DNA of 64,000 bases from Trematomus loennbergii (GCA_012861695.1 JAAOOA010001122.1:1-64000), one strand, 5' to 3'; shown: positions 20,990 to 33,262, counted from the first letter of the stretch. The notes: a model not told the origin generated them from the sequence alone. Program-made: numbers and translations.

Positions 20990-21887
20990 GGGATTGGTTG
21001 TAATATTCCACTGACTCATTTACTGATGACAAGTTGGCGGAAGAGAGATGCTGGAGGTCCAAGGTCATGGTGTCCGAGTTGATGTTCCTCAGGTTCCTGA
21101 AGCGGATTTGGCGCTTGGGCTTGCTGAGTGGGGACTGGAAAGACAGCTCCATTGAGATGGTCTTGTGGTCAGACACCCCCAGATCATACACTAGCAGATT
21201 GCTGATGGGGGCGGAGTTTGTGATGACCAGGTCGAGCGTGTGGCCCTTGGCGTGTGTGGGGACACCAACATGTTGTGTGAGATTGAGGCAGTCCAGAAGT
21301 AGTAGAAACTCCGTGGCAGAGTGGCAGGAGGGGGAGTCGACGTGAATATTAATATCTCCAAGTATGATAATATTGGCAGAGGTTGTGCATAGTGTAGTGA
21401 GAAGATCTTGTATCTCTGGGATGAAAGCTGAATTGGGTTTGGTTGGCCGGTAGAAGTATGGTCAGGGGGAAGGGGGGTTTACATTTAAATGCAAGGCATT
21501 CAAAAGAGGACAATACAGGCAGGGGCAGGAGCTAGGCCTCCACCACGACCAGTGCTGCGGGCTATCCAAGTAGCTGTAACCAGGAGGGCAAGCTTCATTG
21601 AGGGTGGAGTAAACCTCTGGCTGATGCCAGGTTTCTGTGAGGCACATGAAGTCCATTTTCTTATCAATGATGTGGTCTTGAATGAATGATGCTTTGTTAC
21701 TGAGGGATTGTGTATTCAGAAGTTCTATTTTGGCTTTGGACGATGTGGTGAGTCTCTGTAGGGGCCGGAGTAGGCTGAAATCCACTCCACGTTTTCCAGA
21801 CTCCTTCGTGTGTGGAGGTCTTGCGATTCTCTCCGTGTTTTCATGCAGCGGTCTCGCGATGTTTCTGGCGCGCTTTGACCCCGCCAT
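20990..21887 (-). pseudogene. LINE endonuclease region (broken)
   Basis: From ATG 21887 the frame gives a basic leader, then IELLNTQSLSNKASFIQDHI and DFMCLTETWHQPEV, the N-terminal strands of the exonuclease-endonuclease-phosphatase fold, with N and E metal ligands of the L2/CR1/Jockey type. After a frame change a later block (about 21190) has DLGVSDHKTISMEL, containing the catalytic S-D-H motif. It nicks target DNA to prime reverse transcription in active elements. Here it is frame-broken. Confidence 0.88.
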
Positions 21888-22004
21888 GACCAGGCTCTGA
21901 TGGCGCAGTCAGATGTGCGACACAACGGAGTAGATGGATGGAATTTCTGCATCTTCGTGCTGGGAATATACAGTTTTTCTTCTTCTTTGGCTTCGGTGGA
22001 TATA

Positions 22005-22531
22005 TGTTAAGGCTGTACAAAGGAGTGGGATCAAATGCATGATGCAGACACGGACAAAGTATCAAAATAAAGTGTTTTTAAAGTAAACAGGTAGCAATAC
22101 ACTGAATACATAAAACAACAAAACAAACACTCAAACTGTCAAAAACTACAAAATACTAATGCAAAAATACTTACTAATCTCTAGCTATCTATGAAAGATT
22201 GCTGTACCTATGGACGATGACAATGACAATAACGCTGGAATGCTTGGAAACGCACAAGACAATCTGGCAACGAGACGGGGGAAGATGAGAACTATAAATA
22301 CACAGAAGGGTAATCACAGGACAAGACACAGCTGGGCAGGGGAGGCAGAAACACAAGGGCAACAGGTGAAGACAATAAGATAATCACAACAGTGGGAAAA
22401 CAGACAAGGCAGGAAATGTACTTTAGACACATGATAGTCAAGACTATCAAAATAAAACAGGAACCTATCTAAACACATAACATGAAACCTAAACTAGGGA
22501 ACAATCCTAGCAGAACCGTCTACGCACAACA
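22005..22531 (-). mobile_element. Solo LTR, 527 bp (TSD ATATA)
   Basis: On the minus strand it runs TGTTGTGCG ... CCTTAACA, with TGT...ACA borders and a 5-bp duplication ATATA on both sides (22000-22004, 22532-22536). A polyadenylation-like ctttattttgatac and a terminal gtccgtgtctgcatc lie near its 3' side. No internal retroviral genes adjoin it, so it is a recombined solo LTR. It sits in the 5' end of the LINE. The border style suggests a Gypsy-type LTR. Confidence 0.85.
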
Positions 22532-22568
22532 ATATAGCGATGCAGACCAAGAAGTCCAAGTTGTTTAA

Positions 22569-24046
22569 CCCTCTGGAGTCGGTGGACGCGCCGGCGCGTC
22601 CAGGTGCGCATAATTTACGTAATGAATCATATATTTTTGATTATAAGGAGTACAAATATGATTCAGATATCCGCGGAATCGCTGGAAGTGTAGCTTTCCA
22701 GCGGTACCTCATGTGAGACTGTAACCAGGGCACAGCAGCCAATATGGCCGCTCAAAGCAGCTTGACTCCGCGTTACACTGTGTGGGATTGGTGGATTCGT
22801 GTGTCCGTATATAAATATATATTTGTTCTCGATAGTCATGAACTTTTTCTTGGGACAAAATAGACTCTCCATTAGCAAACGTTTACTCTGTGTTAACGTG
22901 TTTTATGTGTAAATGTTATTTTGGTGTGTAGATGATTCAATTAATCATTTATTCGTCCCACAACGGAGACATTTACCCACAACGGAGACATTTACAGTGG
23001 CTATAGACATGTTTTTGCCATCGATTATTTTGTGGGAATGCTGATACAGCATTCCAACTATCTGTTCTTCAAAATCTTTATTCCGCCCGTTATTTTGCCG
23101 GTCTTCTTCTCCCACATTCCACATCGCAGAAACTCCGTTCAAACATTAAAACGTTCAGCTCGGTCGGGAATCGATTGCTATTACTTTTCTCATTCATAAC
23201 TTTCATAATTCCCGAGATATATCCCATAATTCATCACATTTTTAACCATTGAAGTCAATGGAGAAAATCTTCAGACTTGAACAATCTTCATGCGACTTCA
23301 ACTGCTAACTGTTCCTTCATACTTTCACTCAGAAACCTCATTCCAACTTTAAAATGTTACACATCTTTCTGACATTATTCATATTAAACCACTTTTAAAT
23401 CAGATTCATACTTTTATAAATATTAAACATTGTTCAGACCTTGGTAAAGAGGCCTTCTTCAGCTTTAACATTGCGCAGCTCGTTAAGGCAGAGTGTGTGA
23501 TGTCAGAGTTAGAGTGGAGGACAGTTTGAAATTCCCCTTCATATTTCTTTTTACACCTGCCATAATTCCCAAACCCTACAATTCTGAGACATAATTTTTC
23601 ATGACAAACGTAGGAAAACATTTCGTAGCTTGAAAAATGAAAAAGAATTAAACAAAATGCCTCTTGAGGGCATGAAGTGACACAAACTTTCAACATGTCT
23701 CCATTAAAGCCCATTATAATTTCAAGCTGATCTTTACTCACAGCATTAGCCGCACACCTTTAGTTAATCTGCCAAGAAGGCCACATTATTAACCCGAAAG
23801 TACACAAAAATTACACTTCAGATACTCAACTTCCTTGACATGCTTCACGTTTTGAAATTTCACAGATATCTGTTACGGTTCTTCAACAAAACGTTCACAT
23901 GTAAGACGTTTATCTGTCATTCAAAACAATGGAAACCTTTGATCTCTGGACACCTCGTTAGCTCAAATATAAACACCTGTGTCATGGAACACAATGATGT
24001 CATAACTCCAACTGACATGCTCAGAGCAGCAGACTTCAGATAATGG
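22569..24046. mobile_element. Possible TTAA-flanked element starting CCCTCTGGAGTC
   Basis: TTAA (22565-22568) is followed by ccctctggagtc and an 18-bp perfect palindrome GGACGCGCCGGCGCGTCC (22584-22601). The right TTAA at 24047 follows gacttcagataatgg, whose reverse complement only loosely matches the left end, so the right border is doubtful. Inside, cccacaacggagacattta is repeated twice (about 22958 and 22977), and there is a common fish-repeat-like stretch near 23230-23400. No coding region is seen. Confidence 0.4.
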
Positions 24047-24569
24047 TTAACCTGTTAAGCACCAAGCCTTTTTTCATGTTTCAGGCTCGAAAATGACATG
24101 CCCAAAACAAATGACTACAAGTTAACTTCTAAAAGGGTTATATGAATTTCTTTTATCAAAGCAAGGTTACATCTGTGAGTTGGATGTAGAAGTGTCAGAA
24201 TCAATATAGATGTTTTTTATTTTAAAGAAAATTCAGATTTTACATAGTAAAAAACTGTAAATTATAGTGTCCGTCCCAAAATTCTTTTTTACAGATAGTG
24301 AAAACTACCCTTGGATGATGGGTTAGTAGACTAAAAGCTTTAGGAATCCAAAGTACAACATGTAATAAGTACCCTGTATCAAGATTGATGCAAAACAAGT
24401 GACATTTGACCTTTTTAGAGAGGTTTAGCCAAAACCACCCCACCTCTGAGGTGATTTGGGTGAAAATGTTTTTTTTTCCATATCTCTGGCCCCCCTTGGT
24501 CGATTTTGATGGTTGACACCTCTTTCTGACCGTTAGAGCCAATAGAATCGAAGGGGGAGGCCCCCACAC

Positions 24570-25799
24570 TAGGGATGTGCATCTCCATCACTGAGGCCGA
24601 TACGATGCGCATCTCGATACGCTACCAACGATACGATACATTAACGATACCTTTGAAACACCAGGCAATGCGATACGATTCACCCCTGTTGCGATACAGT
24701 TCGATACGATTTGATACAACATTATGCGATACGGGGCGATACGATGCAATTCAACACGATGCAAAATAATGATACAATTCAATATGGTACGACAGAGGAT
24801 TTTGTTTTATTCCTTATATGCAGCACATCATACATTAACAAAAAAGTGCTTCACATATTTGCTTCTCTCTACTAGTACTGCACATGCCATCATGCTGTTT
24901 ATTTTTTACCTTAAAAAAAACAAACACTTGGACCTTTCACAAACTGGCCTTTTCACAAGTGTAGTAGTGTTCTCTGTCTCCAGAGTACAGTTCAATTTTA
25001 TAACACCTCACAGTTAAACAATTTAAGGATGCCCAGGATTAACAATGTGCACATAACAACTACCATAGTGCAATGTACATACAACTGCCAGCCTGATGTG
25101 CTTAACACTCATTCATAGGCTAACTCACCAGTGAGCAGAAAGCAGTGGTTTCTATAGGAACAATAAAGAAAATAACCTTTCACAAACAGGTATTTCATAA
25201 CTGCTTACAATTGTAAGGAAGACATTTAAACTATTATTGGCAGTCACAGGCTGTTGTAAACTAAACACCACTCACTGACAGAACACCTCACTGAGTGATT
25301 AACTCATATGTCTAACTTTCAGGTTTCTCTTTTCAGCCGCAGACCCCATGTTGCCTCTGTGTGTCGCTAAGTTCCTCGTACTACTTGTGTACTTTAACAC
25401 ACATCCCTAGTATGCAGGCATCGTTTACAATTTGCGAGCGATTTTTCAAGTTGTCCGTCTTTCTTGAAAAATTCGAAGTGTTGCCAAACGTTTGATTTGT
25501 AGGTATTTTCGGTGCGCTGTGTTTCTCTTTCTCCTCGACTTCCATGTGTGTTGATAACTGAGACTCTCGGCCTCCGTAGTGGCGAAGCAAAGATCAAAGA
25601 TCGTCTCTGCTGAGTGCTGACAAGATGAGGGGATATTATATGAATGAATCGTTTTTTTACCGATGCAAAGACGCTACAATCGATGCATCGCGAGTTCAAC
25701 CCAAACTGTAGCCGATGTGCACTCTTTCAACCGGTGCACTCGCATCTTGAACGTTTATGCCGGTGCACCGATGCGAATCGGTGAATCTTAACATCCCTA
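24570..25799 (-). mobile_element. hAT deletion derivative inserted in copy B (TSD CCCCACAC)
   Basis: It begins tagggatgtgcatctcc and ends cttaacatccctA, with CCCCACAC on both sides (24562-24569 and 25800-25807). Copy D lacks this insert, giving an empty site. The transposase start is at the right end, on the minus strand. Rich gatacgat-type repeats fill the left end (24595-24780). An internal acacatcccta (about 25399-25409) looks like another transposon end and truncates the BED segment, so the deletion may have joined two elements. Confidence 0.88.
25420..25610 (-). pseudogene. BED zinc-finger fragment of hAT transposase
   Basis: The minus-strand frame has VWQHFEFFKKDGQLEKSLAN followed by CKRC, the first half of a zf-BED domain (aromatic helix start plus CxxC). 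It then runs into a foreign end at about 25409, and the His ligands are missing. The upstream part of the frame is open but low in recognisable motifs. Confidence 0.8.
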
Positions 25800-27027
25800 C
25801 CCCACACACACACGTTGTGAAGAGAAAAGGTGGGGGCTGCGCGCATGTAAATGTGCAGCAGAGTGGACCTATCTCTAGCTCTGGCATTTGGAAACGAAAA
25901 AGCAGTTTTATTGCTTATGGATTATCAGAAATCATTTCAAAGAGGACAGAGATACATTGGATTAACCTATGGATTAACTACAGCATCGTTTTTTTATCGT
26001 TTTAATGCCATTGAAGACCAGTTTTGACCAAGGTAAGCCATGTTAGCGTTTCTAGCTACCTAGCTCCACATGTTATGATGTACGCTTTCGTTTATAGCGT
26101 CGCAAATGTTTATCACTGAGTTGAGTGTTGAGGTGGGCACCCCTAGATTCAGTGTCTCCAGGAGACCCAAAACGAGTGGTTGGCTGTGCATCTAGGATAA
26201 GTAATAAGGGAGTTATTGTGAGTTTAAGTGCCGTTTTAGGTTAATTTTTTCGCTCGTGGCTAATTCAGAGGCTGAGTGTTAGCATTGTGTTTTTTTTTGG
26301 AAAAAAAAATTAAAAAGATCAGTTAGCTGAGTTTCTTCCCGTTACATGGATATAAAACATTCATAGTTTATTAAATATTAAGATTCCTTAGACGTTGTTT
26401 CCTGCAAATGACGCGTTTATCCGCCCGGTACCGGGGGAGCCGTGCGTAACAGGTTAATGGTCCTGCCCTCAACAGCTCTACGTCAATTATGGGAACGCAT
26501 CCCTCGTCATAAAAGACGATGTCGCTTTACATTAACCTCTTAAGCACAGCGGTCCCCCCATTGGACCCCTCCCACGTTTTTGTTTCGAGATAATGTCTCA
26601 GGGCTTCTTAACATTTATGAAACTATTAATGTGTAGCAGCAGATTAACGGGAAGAATCTCAGCTAACTGAAGATATGAACCATTTTTACCAAAACAAAAC
26701 ACAAGTCTCATAAGAAGCGTCTAAATGACCCCTGAGCGAAACAATTCTAACGCACTGCGGCACACAATTCAAGATAAAAATACCCTTATTACTTATCGTA
26801 GCTGCACATACAATATAGCCGATTAAAGCTGAGACTCCACTGATTATTTAGGTATAGTATCATCACTGAGCGATCCGAACTTGCGACAGGGGAAGCAAAC
26901 ACAGACATCACAACACGTACCTTTACGGAGCTTTTACGGCAGATCGTCTCACCGTAGCTGTCAATTAGGTCAAAAGACGTGTTCAATGGCATTAAAACGA
27001 AAAAAAAAATGCTACAACTGTTGATCC

Positions 27028-27800
27028 TGTTAGAAATTCAAATCAATGTTAAACAGCATAATTCAGTCTAAAATATATCGCCAGTTTAAAGCTGTTTTAT
27101 TGTGGAAAAAACCCGGAAGTTCTCAGGAAATCAATGCCAAGCTTTTATTCTGAAAATCCTTTATCCGGTTAGCATATGACTAAATATTACGTTTTCTGAA
27201 TGTAAAGTGAAAATGACTTGGAGTGTTACACACCAAATCGTACGGACTTTAACACTACATCGATAGACGTTAAGATATTATTACTGCTGAATATTAAATG
27301 AAGGAACAGTTGATCATGGAGTGTTTACACATTACGTGAGTAGCTATGACGTCAGAGGGAGCTACCGTAAACGAGAACGGTGTCGTAAAAGTGTTTCTAG
27401 GACTTCTAAACTAACGATTACAGCTGTTTATAAGGTATTAAATAGAAAGTCATGACAGAGATAAGGAGGAGAGAATGCTTAAGGAAATAGGCAGAGAATA
27501 CCAATGTCGAAATCATCTGTGCTCTCGCGATATCGAACCCACAAGATGAGAAGGGCGGTCCCGCTATCTTCACAGCGGGGGACAACGGCGTGGATAAAAA
27601 GGCAGGACGGAAGATAACTCAGCCCCTTCCCTTCGCTGCAGCCACCTCCAAGACAACACCGGCTTTGTCTCTCCTTTACCCATGCTTGTTCTTTTACCAC
27701 GTTACTTAATTAAACTACCCATTTGAACCTTTTCAGACACTCCATTAGTCTCGTTATTTTAAACTCCTCTTCTGGGCGCGAGAACATCGATACTTCAATA
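27028..27800 (+). mobile_element. Solo LTR, 773 bp (TSD ATCC)
   Basis: Compared with copy A, extra sequence starts tgttagaaattc and ends acttcaata, with ATCC on both sides (27024-27027, 27801-27804). It contains a TATA-like gataaaaagg (27592), then gccccttcccttcgctgcagc and a late ttaattaaact stretch, in the order expected for U3-R-U5. The last bases are TA, not the usual CA, perhaps by mutation. No internal genes remain. Confidence 0.75.
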
Positions 27801-28239
27801 ATCCATAGGTTGATAATGTACCTGTGCCTTTGAAGAAATTATTTATAATCCAAATTCCATTTTTTATGTAAAAATCGGAGCGGAAAAGTTAGCTGCTAAT
27901 GGTAGCCACCAGAGTGTATGCAGCTTCCGGTTTTGGTAACGCGTCACTCTCACTCCTTATAGAGTGGCGAAGTCACGCCCATCTACTTCCGCCCCATGGG
28001 ACCTTATTTCGGAAAAATAATGTATTGAAGTCAATGGAGAGAGAAAACGTATCTTTCGATCCCGTTTGAATTGTGCCATGAATTACACACATGATGTTTG
28101 TCAATCTTAAAAAATAATTTCCATGTCAAAAAAGTCACAGTTTGTCGTAAAATTGTTGAAATATAAGACTATGAAAAATACGTAACTAGAAAGACTACAA
28201 ATCCCAGAGTCGCGTAGTGATGTCACAATTGTTTTGATC

Positions 28240-28274
28240 AGCGCCATATAGATATAATCTATCTATATGGCGCT
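28240..28274. repeat. Perfect 15-bp stem, 5-nt loop palindrome
   Basis: agcgccatatagata (28240-28254) pairs exactly with tatctatatggcgct (28260-28274) around a taatc loop. It lies in the leader of the THAP-type element, 27 bp before its ATG. Confidence 0.9.
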
Positions 28275-28300
28275 GGCTAAGATAAGATCACTTTAACAAG

Positions 28301-28396
28301 ATGCCTGTGTGCTTAGTACCAGGTTGTTATTATACCAGCAATGGGTCTTGCTCGTTTTTTGCTTCCCGTCTGATAAAAGGACCAGGAGTGGCTTGA
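28301..28396 (+). pseudogene. THAP-domain N-terminus (transposon protein fragment)
   Basis: From ATG 28301 the frame reads MPVCLVPGCYYTSNGS, matching the first Cys pair of THAP fingers (C-x3/4-C). One frame over, after a T run, is FPSDKRTRSGLIK, like the FP...K/R stretch that precedes the conserved Trp. A frame slip in the T run (28355-28360) separates them. THAP domains bind transposon ends in P-like and related elements. The rest of the protein is not identifiable. Confidence 0.65.
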
Positions 28397-29539
28397 TCAA
28401 GTTAGCTACCTAGCTAGTAGCTAGCACGTTAGTTAGCATTACAGCCTTGTCATTTTTATTAGCCTTAACATGAAGTAACATTAAGTAACCCAAAATGTTA
28501 AACAGTAAAGTAGTAGTAGTCATATTTCGTGAACCCTTTGAATAGTACTGTCACCGGTGTGATCATTCTATAATACACCATTTAAGCCCGGGGGAGAAAT
28601 GCTAACGCTAACGTTAGCATCGGCGATCTTCTCTACTTCATGCTATCTGCACAAATGGTTGACATTAAACATTAAAACGACCAGGCAGTTCAGAGAGAAT
28701 CAAAGGAAGGCAGGCAGGCAGCTTTGCATGACATTCTTCAGGACGTGTTTCATTGTGGTGATAGTGAGGGTAGTCAATCTTTTGTTGACAAGACAGTAGT
28801 GACGGCCATCTTGGTGACGTGTGTGTTGACCAGAGATGTAGTTCATTGAGCGTTTCACACAAACAAATGTGTTACTTCACAGTTTTACGACACATATTAT
28901 TTTTTTTTGACTTGCAAAATTATCTTTTAAATTGACAAACATCATATGTGTAATTCGTGGCACAATTCAAACGGGATCAAAAGATAATCTTTCTCTCTCC
29001 ATTGACTTCAATGCATAATTTTTCCGAAATAAGGTCCCATGGAGGTCCACCGGAAGAGGAGGGACTTCGCCACTCTATTTGTTAACGTTTTGGTGTGTAT
29101 ATAACTTTCCCTCGATTCCATTGGCTCTAGCGGTTATAAAGAGATTTCATTCATCAAAATCGAGCAAGGGGGGCCAGAGATAGGTCAAATCCACTGTTTT
29201 GCATCAATCTTGATACAGGGTACTTATTATATGTTGTACTTTGGATTCCTAAAGCTTTTAGTCTACTAACCCATCATCCAAGGGTAGTTTTCACTATAAG
29301 TAAAAAATAATTTTTGGACGGACACTATAATTTACTATGTAAAATCAGAATTTTCTTTAAAATAAAAAACATCTATATTGATTTTGACTTTTCTACATCC
29401 AACTCACAGGTTTATCATTACTTTGAGAAAAAAGTTTATTAATTTAACCCTTTTAGAAGGGAAGATATGGTCATTTGTTCTGGGAATGTCATTTTCGAGC
29501 CTGAGACCTGAAAAACAGGCTCAGGGCTTAAGAGGTTAA

Positions 29540-29815
29540 CTCCTATGAAAATGTTCAAAAAGTGCTCAAACTTTACATGTGTGCTAACAGTCCAGCCGTG
29601 AAGACATCTACGGGACATGCCGTTGCCATGGCAACACAATGCTCACCATGAAACACGGTTTTCTCATAACTTCAGTGAAAATGCTCCAAACGGCCCAAAA
29701 CTTCACAGGTTTGGTAACGATGCAGCCATCAACACATCTAAGCGTATTATGGGATGTCATCAAATGCCGTTGGCATGGCAACAGATCATTCGCCATCAAG
29801 TTAGTTCAAAAGTTT
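29540..29815. repeat. Diverged ~145-bp repeat pair with GTTGCCATGGCAAC dyad
   Basis: A block with catcta-g and ccgttgccatggcaaca (29618) recurs near 29764 as ccgttggcatggcaacag. Both carry gaaaatg-tc-aa and aactttaca/aacttcaca upstream. The core gttgccatggcaac is a perfect palindrome in the first copy. Open frames over it (29617-30102) show no domain. Confidence 0.65.
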
Positions 29816-30179
29816 GCAGTTCAAATATTCTGCTGCTTTTCCAAGCCTTTTTACTTTCTTTTCTTCTCTCATCACACATTCAAGCCCCCAGTGTTCATGT
29901 ATCATTTCAATCTAAATTATTCACTTTCTTCTTACACATTACATTTCGGCATAGCAATTTAGCGTCAGCTTTTCAGCATAAAGCATTCCCACTAGCAATT
30001 TCTTCAGGAATTGCATTCTCTAGTTTTATCATACTGTTCTGTACAGATGAGACTGTCATAGATTTATTTGCCTGTGATTATTTTACCGTCCTGTACAGAT
30101 GATACTTTTGTTGTCAGATGTATGTATATGTGTGTCTGTGATTTTATACTGAATGTAAAGTAACTGGAAATACCTGTGT

Positions 30180-30202
30180 GTGTGAGAGAGAGAGAGAGAG
30201 AC
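30180..30202. repeat. (GT)/(GA) microsatellite
   Basis: A short gtgtgtgagagagagagagagag tract. Confidence 0.9.
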
Positions 30203-30330
30203 TCTTGTCCAACCTCCCAAACTTTCTTTTTATGTGTGCATTGTTATTTGTGCTTGAGCAACATTTTACTTAAACTTTATTTCAATGAAATTAGTAGTAA
30301 TTATTGTCCTACATTTTAATTTGTTTTACA

Positions 30331-30720
30331 GAGATGTTTCACAGCTGCCTGGGCCTAGTGGCCCACAGGCGGCGTTTATCCAGCAACCAGAACATCCATC
30401 TGTGCCTGCCCCCAGGTCAAGATCTACCGTGGCTCAAGGGCCTTCACCAGAGCCATCACCACCAAGTACCAGAGGACCAGCATCACTACAGCTGCCTCCA
30501 CCTCCATCTGTGCCTGCCACCAGGTCAAGATACACCTCAGCACAAAGGCTCCACCACAGCCATCACCATCAACCGAGCCAGCAAGGAGGTCTCGTATAGC
30601 ACTTGTACCCCCCACCTACACAGCAGCCCATGCACCATCACCCCCACCTATACACAGCAGCCAGACCCACGTTTTGGAAGACAGACAAAGACCTTGACAC
30701 TGTCTTGACATTTATAATGA
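30331..30720 (+). other. Possible exon of an unknown Pro/Ser-rich protein
   Basis: A strong acceptor (ttaatttgttttacag, ending 30330) is followed by an open frame rich in Pro, Ser and Gln. A 27-bp block, catctgtgcctgcc-ccaggtc, is repeated 111 bp apart (30396, 30507), giving the repeated peptide PSVPAPRSR/PSVPATRSR. Three frames are open here, so coding is uncertain. I do not recognise a family. It could be the last exon of a decayed transposon or host gene. Confidence 0.25.
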
Positions 30721-31518
30721 ATAGTTGGTTGAAAGTTCTGATGTTCAATATTGTAAATAGTGAGATTTTCCAGTTTATTATATTTATAATAAATTGTTGG
30801 TTGAAAAAAAAAGTTTGAATGCTCAATATGTATTTGTACACATCACATGAACCTTGGTATGTAATATGAAGTCCTTATTCAGTCCTAATGTATCTCAGTC
30901 CCTGCTGTGGGGAAAGTAGAGTGATAAACACCTATTTTACTCAAAATTCGAATTTAATTAGTTTCATTTTAGACATGAATTACACATTTATATACAGTAT
31001 AATTCAAATATTTCACTACTTTTGTGATCCTAAGACTTTGGTAACCAAATCTAAAACACCAAAAAGTACAGTACATTTGAGTCCCGACAGCCGTCAGGTC
31101 CAAAACCGTCAATAATCACGAGGTTTAAGATATAAAAAGACTTTAAAAATCGCTTTTTTAATTGTAATCACTATACGCTGCTCTCTCTCGTCTCCTCTTC
31201 ACAACTACACTTTTCGCGGCACACATACTTACAGCCAATCAGTTCTGAATTATGAGATGACGTTTTGGTGGGGTTGCCAGCACTTTGCCCCACTGGTGAT
31301 TATGTTTTTGCCGCACACATTGAATACAAAACACTGACCATGCGCAGTGTAGTTTTTACAGCACCCATTCATTTTGACAGCAGAGAGAGGGCTAGATCGG
31401 GGCTTGCCCCACATCGCTCAAAACGGCTCAGCACAGTGTAGACACTAATTACAAGAACGCAGACTAAAACAGCAATGTACAGACGAATCAGATGACTAAA
31501 CATGATCTTAAAATATAT

Positions 31519-32675
31519 TTTTTCCATATCCTCCTGGGAACCGAGGAAAAAAAAATGTTTTCCAATCTTCTTTATTTTTTATTTCCTACCTATTTAGGGT
31601 TAAGGGTTTTTTAATTTAATTTGGTTTTTAAATGTTACAGTATGTCCACTGTAGAGGACGTCAGGACCATTTTAGTTTGAAAAGACAGCCTATGTAACGT
31701 ATTATTAGAGTGATATTAATACGATAATACATTCACCTTTATTTAAAACATAATTAAATAATAAAGTAATTGATCTGAACATTGCTGTTTATTTGGTCAC
31801 TAAAAAACTAGTTTGGTTTTTGGTGAATCTTGCCAGATCTTCAGAGACTTTGTAGTCAATGTACTGGGAAAAGTACCTCATTGACTCCAGTCGGCACGGG
31901 CTGTAGGGTCATCTTGACTAGTTTTATGGATGTGGTCTCCATTTGACCATGCTCATAGAAACAGACTTGGCATTCCTGAGGCAATTCTCATTTTTCATGG
32001 CTCCACTTAAAATAAAAACAACAATAAGACATACGTGCTACTCTTGGCCCACAGAGGGCCATGTCTTTCCAGCTCGTCCCTATCTGTCTCTATGTCTGTA
32101 TCTGTGCGCTCATGGAGCCTCCTGCATCTTTTCCCCCTTCTTCTTGACCCTCTTCTATCCCAGGTGTGAAATCCTCATCTCTCTAATCATCTGAGAGCTC
32201 AAAATCTGAATCTCCCTTAACTATCTGGTACAGAAAATGTCTACTTCAGTTCCGTCTCCTGCAACAATATTGAGTAATTAAGTCCATGAAGATGGTCCTG
32301 ACGTCCACTAGAATGAACATTTATAAAAGAGCTGTTATTTCAAAACTTGAATTATTGAATTGCTTTCAGAACTAATTATATAGTTCCTCACATGTTAATA
32401 AACAAGAACATATATGATTTTCATGTTAAAAATAACAATTATTCAACAATATTTGACTTCTCCTCCTGCTTCAATAACATGTTGTTGTTAGTATGCCAGC
32501 CATTTTGGATGAAAAGAAAGAAGAACTTCCCAGCATGCAATTTTAACCAATGACATCTCACTGGAAAGCCCAGGATGTCCTCTGTACAGTACATCAGAGA
32601 TTGATAGATTACCTCAAAAGAGTAATAGGAGATGCATGTTAACAAAATGTCCACTACAGAGGATATTTTTGGAAT
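31519..32675. mobile_element. Possible non-autonomous DNA transposon with ATATCCTC ends
   Basis: The left side has ttttttccatatcctcctgg and the right side gaggatatttttggaa, a weak inverted pair. Inside, GGACGTCAGGACCAT (31656-31670) is exactly complementary to ATGGTCCTGACGTCC (32292-32306), and gtccact-tagagga motifs occur near 31643 and 32650. No clear TSD or coding sequence is seen. Confidence 0.4.
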
Positions 32676-32679
32676 TATT

Positions 32680-33262
<583 letters not shown>

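Larger units (their letters stand above)
17741..22562 (-). mobile_element. L2-clade-like LINE, antisense, interrupted
   Basis: From right to left it carries an apurinic-type endonuclease region, a reverse transcriptase and a 3' end with the gtgcgttacaaatg-(ATT)n tail. It is interrupted at 19811-20989 by a TTAA-flanked element and at 22000-22536 by a solo LTR. The stretch to about 22562 continues the same sequence after the LTR and is the likely 5' end. Several frame shifts and stops make it inactive. Clade assignment is from motif style (YADD, L2-type 3' tail) and not from alignment. Confidence 0.8.
24051..26453 (-). mobile_element. TTAA-flanked element, copy B, carrying a nested hAT
   Basis: TTAA at 24047-24050 and 26454-26457. 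The ends are CCTGTTAAGCACC and GTGCGTAACAGG. It is the reverse orientation of copies A and C, and close to copy D. Without the hAT at 24570-25799 the element is about 1.17 kb, like A and D. Near 26025-26040 it has an exon-like stretch ending in gaccaag|gtaagc, a good splice donor shared with copy D. The right end has a CCCGGTACCGGG subterminal dyad. Confidence 0.88.
27961..29075 (+). mobile_element. DNA transposon with ~145-bp terminal inverted repeats and a THAP-like ORF
   Basis: The ends are AGAGTGGCGAAGTC and GACTTCGCCACTC. The inverted repeats run about 27961-28108 and 28932-29075, including ccttatttcggaaaaataat and its complement. Copy A gives the empty site ccttatttg, so the duplication is TAT, or AT if the last T is counted inside. 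Short A/T-type duplication, long TIRs and a THAP reading frame fit ISL2EU- or Harbinger-like elements. The superfamily is inferred. Confidence 0.8.
26537..29535 (+). mobile_element. TTAA-flanked element, copy C, with two nested insertions
   Basis: TTAA at 26533-26536 and 29536-29539; ends CCTCTTAAGC and GCTTAAGAGG are a perfect 10-bp inverted repeat. It aligns with copy A along its length except for a solo LTR (27028-27800) and a THAP-type element (27961-29075). It also lacks ~60 bp of A near 29190, where ggtcaaatccac jumps directly to tgttttgcatc. Subterminal dyads GGTCC-7 nt-GGACC on the left and GAGCCTG...CAGGCTC on the right are well formed. Confidence 0.9.

Noticed and set aside
24595..24780. 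Regulatory array of gatacgat motifs
   Set aside because: It is the subterminal repeat of a hAT end, explained by the TSD-bounded insertion.
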